A program made the position numbers and the translations under genes. A model generated the notes under the pieces. That model worked only from the letters and a program-made list of their open reading frames with translations. It was not told the DNA's origin and ran no database searches. From Prochlorococcus sp. AG-436-C13 (GTDB taxonomy: Bacteria; Cyanobacteriota; Cyanobacteriia; PCC-6307; Cyanobiaceae), in the NCBI GenBank assembly GCA_003212695.1, contig QCPC01000018.1, forward strand, positions 1 through 35,275: a stretch of 35,275 bases of DNA, in the 5' to 3' direction. Numbering within the stretch: the stretch's first letter is position 1; each line of letters begins with the position of its first letter. Below, one piece after another: positions 32,353 through 35,275 of the stretch.

Positions 32353-35275
32353 TTACCTTTTAATATTTTTCATGATTGGACCATATAGTTGTAGAAGGCA
32401 AGTTTCAAAAACTTTGTTTTCAAGAAATGTTTTGGACTCGCATTCAGAGCCAAAACAAATCTGCATCTCCTCTTTTGTTCTTTCGCCAGGTTTTTTATAT
32501 CCTCCTTCCCAACGCTGAGTAAAGATATTTTTATAGTTGCTTTTATTGGAGTACTTAGCTTTATAAAGCTCCCACCCACTTTCTGGTGGTACGGGCCAAC
32601 AATTTACTAACCCTTGATTTACTAATAGCCTGAGGCTATGAAGTATTGAATTCGCTTCTTTTTTGCTTATAGGTTTGAACTCTAAAGACACAGAATACTT
32701 GTTAGGACTTCTATTGGAAGTGCTTCTACTGATAAGTATGGTCTTTCTTGGATAGTTATCATAAGAACATACATATATGTGCGTAAGCCATGTAGACATT
32801 ATTGACTTCATCTTTAGTTTCCCAATATCAAATCTCAATACATCTTCGTTACTCAGCTGTATTTTGATGCTTTCGTTTTCTATTTCCAATTCTCGTTCTC
32901 TTCGGTTCTCCATATTCATCACCAGATTAGATAGACTTTTCCACCTAGCTTCTAGCAATTCACATTCTATTTCCGCAGCTGATTTGGGTGGGAGTATTCC
33001 TTGTCCTTTGAACCTATCGTTCCAATCTTGACTCTTGAATTTTGTAGTTTGGTCCTTTAGGTTGAAAAATACACCTTGTGAATCTATGTAGTTTTCTTTT
33101 ATAAAAGTGTATCTTTCTAGTTCTGTTAGTTCATAGTTATTGATTGATTCTTGTTTGTGGTTTTTAGATCTTGGCATAATATCGAGCTGTTCTAGCCATG
33201 TAAGCTGTGGTGACATTAACCATTTTCCCATTACTTCACTATTAATTAATGTAGGCCTAGTAGATACATTGAAATTTGATTCCCACTGAAGTGGTAATGC
33301 AAGAACTGCCTGTTGTTTCTTAAATTCTTTATCTATATATAATCTTGCCTCTAAATCACGTGTATCACAACTTAAGGCATGTTGATTTTTTGTTGAAATA
33401 AAGTTTTCATGACTCAATGGATTTGATGGGGGTGTTTTTACTAATCCTTCAAAACTTTCATCAGTTAATTCATTTCTGAGAAATTCTATCCACTGATGTA
33501 TAGGCGCTGAAGGTTCTAAACGCTCACCTGTTTTTTCATCTCTAGAATTCCACGTTATTAATAACTTATCTCTGGTTGACATAATTGCTTCTAATATTAC
33601 ATATCGATCTTTATCAGTACTTTTAGGATCTCCTAGTAATCGCTTTTGTTCTAATAGACTGTAGCTGGGTCTGGTTTCATTGAATGGAAAGATTGAATTG
33701 TCAAGACCCATTAAAATTATAATCTTGTGAGGAATTGCTCTCATAGGTTCTAATGCACTAAAAGTAATTTTTCCGCTTCTATGACCAAACTTTCCACTTT
33801 CTAGAGATATATATTTCTTTAGTATTTCGCTAACGACTGACGTCTCTATTTTTAAACTGCAATTTCCGGAATGATTTTGCCAACGCTTTACATGAGAGTA
33901 AAACGATTTATGCTCCCAAGACCAATTTTCATTTAAACCAAAAAAGTCATCTAATATGGATAGCAGGATGACACTCCATTGACTGCAAGACCGAGGAATT
34001 CTAAGTGCTTGTAAATGCTCTTTAATTTTGGAAAGCAATGTCCACCATTTTGATATTTCCATCAGAGAATAACCTGCTGTAAAAGGAGCAATTCCCTTTG
34101 GAGCCAGCCCTGGATTAGAAGGTAAAGCAATCCCTAGTAACCAGCGCTCAAGACACCAGCTAAGACTATTGCAGCCGTCACCATCGCGATCTTCTTCATC
34201 AACTCCCCCGCGAAAGCCGCTATTCTGTAGGCAATTAATTATCTTATCAACTTCTTCTTGGTCAAGATCAAATTCTTCTTGGATTACATTGTTAGAAAGT
34301 AAATGTATAAGATCTAGAGGGATTAACTTACTTGAAGATATATCTATTAGATCTATCATAAATTGAATTAAACCTGGCTTGTCAAGTTGTGTCCTATCTG
34401 TGATTTTCCAAGGAAGGTTTACTTTCGTGGATGAAACATCATTAAAAACAGAAGTTATTAGTGGTGCAAGTTGTTTAATTTGCGGAGTCATTATTATTAT
34501 ATCTCTTGGCTGGAGATTACTGTCTTGAGCTAACCATTGTATGATTTGGTCTCTAACTAATTGAACTTCTCTTCTGTGCCCTGGAGATGCTATAAACAAT
34601 AATGAGTTGTCGTAGGGTTGCCTCTCTAATTTGAGGTTAGAGTCTTGTGTTAATAAACTTTCTTGTATTTGATCTAGAAGTGTAGGTGAGTTATTGTTAT
34701 TAATAGCTATTTTTGTAGGCATAGAAAAGAGATCTTTTTCTTTCCACTCTCCTAATTGATATTCTCCACTTCCTTCAAGCAATTGTTGGAATTCAGCTCC
34801 CATACGACCAAGACTAGCTTCCAGTCGTGGGGATTTGAGTAACCATGATTCATTAATTGGTACCTGCCATTTGCTTGCGAGATCCCTCCGACGATCTTTG
34901 CTTCGTTTCCATAAGTCTTTGCAAGGAGTTAATAAAAAGATTTTTATATCTATTATGCTAGATAATGCTTGTATGAGATCTATTTCTATTGGAGCTAGGC
35001 TGCTTATCCCAAAAAGAGTTAATTCATCAGGCAATTCTGATACAGCTTTCTCTTTTGCCTTAAGTCTATTAATTACATCAATTATTAGTAGGCATATTGG
35101 CTTTGATTTTATTCTCTGCTTTAGCAAATTTATTAATGTAGATTGCCATTTCAATTCAGGAAATCTTTCTTGTTTTTGCTTGTTAGATTTCCCACCTGAA
35201 TTCCACCATTCCTGAATTGTTTCTGCTCTGTAAAAAATATATTCATCAATTGTATTTGTAAGGCTATTAGCTAAT
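32353..35275 (-). CDS. recC: Exodeoxyribonuclease V, gamma subunit (5' end outside window)
   Basis: RecC is the inactive helicase-like subunit of RecBCD that scans for the Chi sequence and holds RecB and RecD together. The frame is open on the minus strand from 32353 to the window edge. The first listed start codon inside the frame (TTG near 35154) is internal, because about 40 further residues upstream read as family-like coding (ANSLTNTIDEYIFYRAETI...WW), so roughly the first 100 residues lie outside. Recognisable parts are LPDELTLFGISSLAPIEIDLIQAL, IASPGHRREVQLVRDQI, ALEPMRAIPHKIIILMGLDNSIFP and a C-terminal RWEGGYKKPGERTKEEMQICFG. It leads recC-recB-recD. Confidence 0.93.
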   Translation of the reverse strand, partial: LANSLTNTIDEYIFYRAETIQEWWNSGGKSNKQKQERFPELKWQSTLINLLKQRIKSKPICLLIIDVINRLKAKEKAVSELPDELTLFGISSLAPIEIDLIQALSSIIDIKIFLLTPCKDLWKRSKDRRRDLASKWQVPINESWLLKSPRLEASLGRMGAEFQQLLEGSGEYQLGEWKEKDLFSMPTKIAINNNNSPTLLDQIQESLLTQDSNLKLERQPYDNSLLFIASPGHRREVQLVRDQIIQWLAQDSNLQPRDIIIMTPQIKQLAPLITSVFNDVSSTKVNLPWKITDRTQLDKPGLIQFMIDLIDISSSKLIPLDLIHLLSNNVIQEEFDLDQEEVDKIINCLQNSGFRGGVDEEDRDGDGCNSLSWCLERWLLGIALPSNPGLAPKGIAPFTAGYSLMEISKWWTLLSKIKEHLQALRIPRSCSQWSVILLSILDDFFGLNENWSWEHKSFYSHVKRWQNHSGNCSLKIETSVVSEILKKYISLESGKFGHRSGKITFSALEPMRAIPHKIIILMGLDNSIFPFNETRPSYSLLEQKRLLGDPKSTDKDRYVILEAIMSTRDKLLITWNSRDEKTGERLEPSAPIHQWIEFLRNELTDESFEGLVKTPPSNPLSHENFISTKNQHALSCDTRDLEARLYIDKEFKKQQAVLALPLQWESNFNVSTRPTLINSEVMGKWLMSPQLTWLEQLDIMPRSKNHKQESINNYELTELERYTFIKENYIDSQGVFFNLKDQTTKFKSQDWNDRFKGQGILPPKSAAEIECELLEARWKSLSNLVMNMENRRERELEIENESIKIQLSNEDVLRFDIGKLKMKSIMSTWLTHIYVCSYDNYPRKTILISRSTSNRSPNKYSVSLEFKPISKKEANSILHSLRLLVNQGLVNCWPVPPESGWELYKAKYSNKSNYKNIFTQRWEGGYKKPGERTKEEMQICFGSECESKTFLENKVFETCLLQLYGPIMKNIKR

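Noticed and set aside
1-35275. CRISPR arrays, tRNA/rRNA genes, IS elements or phage genes
   Set aside because: No repeated spacer pattern, no clover-leaf-like sequence in the short gaps, no transposase or integrase frame; base composition and gene content are uniform.
26780-35275. RecBCD region as a defence island
   Set aside because: The three genes are ordinary exonuclease V subunits with no neighbouring restriction, toxin or phage-defence gene in view.

Overview
The window is a compact, AT-rich stretch of bacterial chromosome that looks like a low-light Prochlorococcus or a close marine picocyanobacterium. This is inferred from ClpC with typical cyanobacterial sequence, a PsbP-like (CyanoP) lipoprotein, a DUF2993-type protein, the very tight packing and the overall AT bias; no rRNA or marker gene fixes the species. 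I see no insertion sequence, prophage, CRISPR array, tRNA or rRNA. Nearly all genes are ordinary core genes, and every non-coding gap is under about 160 bp if the small gene at 1766-1975 is accepted.

Layout. 1-4.2 kb: the tail of an unknown Lys-rich protein, prs (PRPP synthetase), an unrecognised 174-residue protein, a tiny membrane protein, and malQ (glycogen/maltodextrin metabolism). 3.6-6.6 kb, minus strand: a RodZ-like HTH membrane protein, an RsuA/RluB-type pseudouridine synthase and an ABC1/UbiB-family kinase-like protein. 6.7-8.9 kb, plus: an Orn/Lys/Arg decarboxylase coupled by a one-base overlap to cdsA (CDP-diacylglycerol synthesis). 8.9-14.2 kb, minus: a tight run clpC > GldA-like dehydrogenase > alpha/beta hydrolase > DUF2993-like protein, with overlapping stops and starts. 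14.4-14.8 kb: a rimI-like acetyltransferase, divergent from lysA.

14.9-20.5 kb, plus: lysA, cdaA (c-di-AMP synthase), uppS, bioB, trhO and an unrecognised conserved protein. This group mixes cell-wall precursor supply (DAP/lysine branch point, undecaprenyl carrier), a second messenger tied to cell-wall state, a cofactor gene and a tRNA modification gene. 20.5-22.7 kb: lipA and recR on minus, diverging from the CyanoP lipoprotein gene on plus, around a perfect 13-bp inverted repeat. 22.7-26.6 kb, minus: a DEAD-box RNA helicase with a structured leader, a small secreted 4-Cys protein, and an MsbA-type ABC exporter. 26.8 kb to the end, minus: recD, recB and recC, a complete RecBCD set except that recC runs off the window.

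No obviously new system stands out. The points most worth a second look are: recR lacks any canonical start codon for its conserved N-terminus (CTG start or a slip in an A5 run); the 13-bp inverted repeat shared by the recR and psbP promoters; the inverted repeats in the leader of the RNA helicase gene; and the GldA-like dehydrogenase/hydrolase/DUF2993 group behind clpC, whose substrate is unknown.
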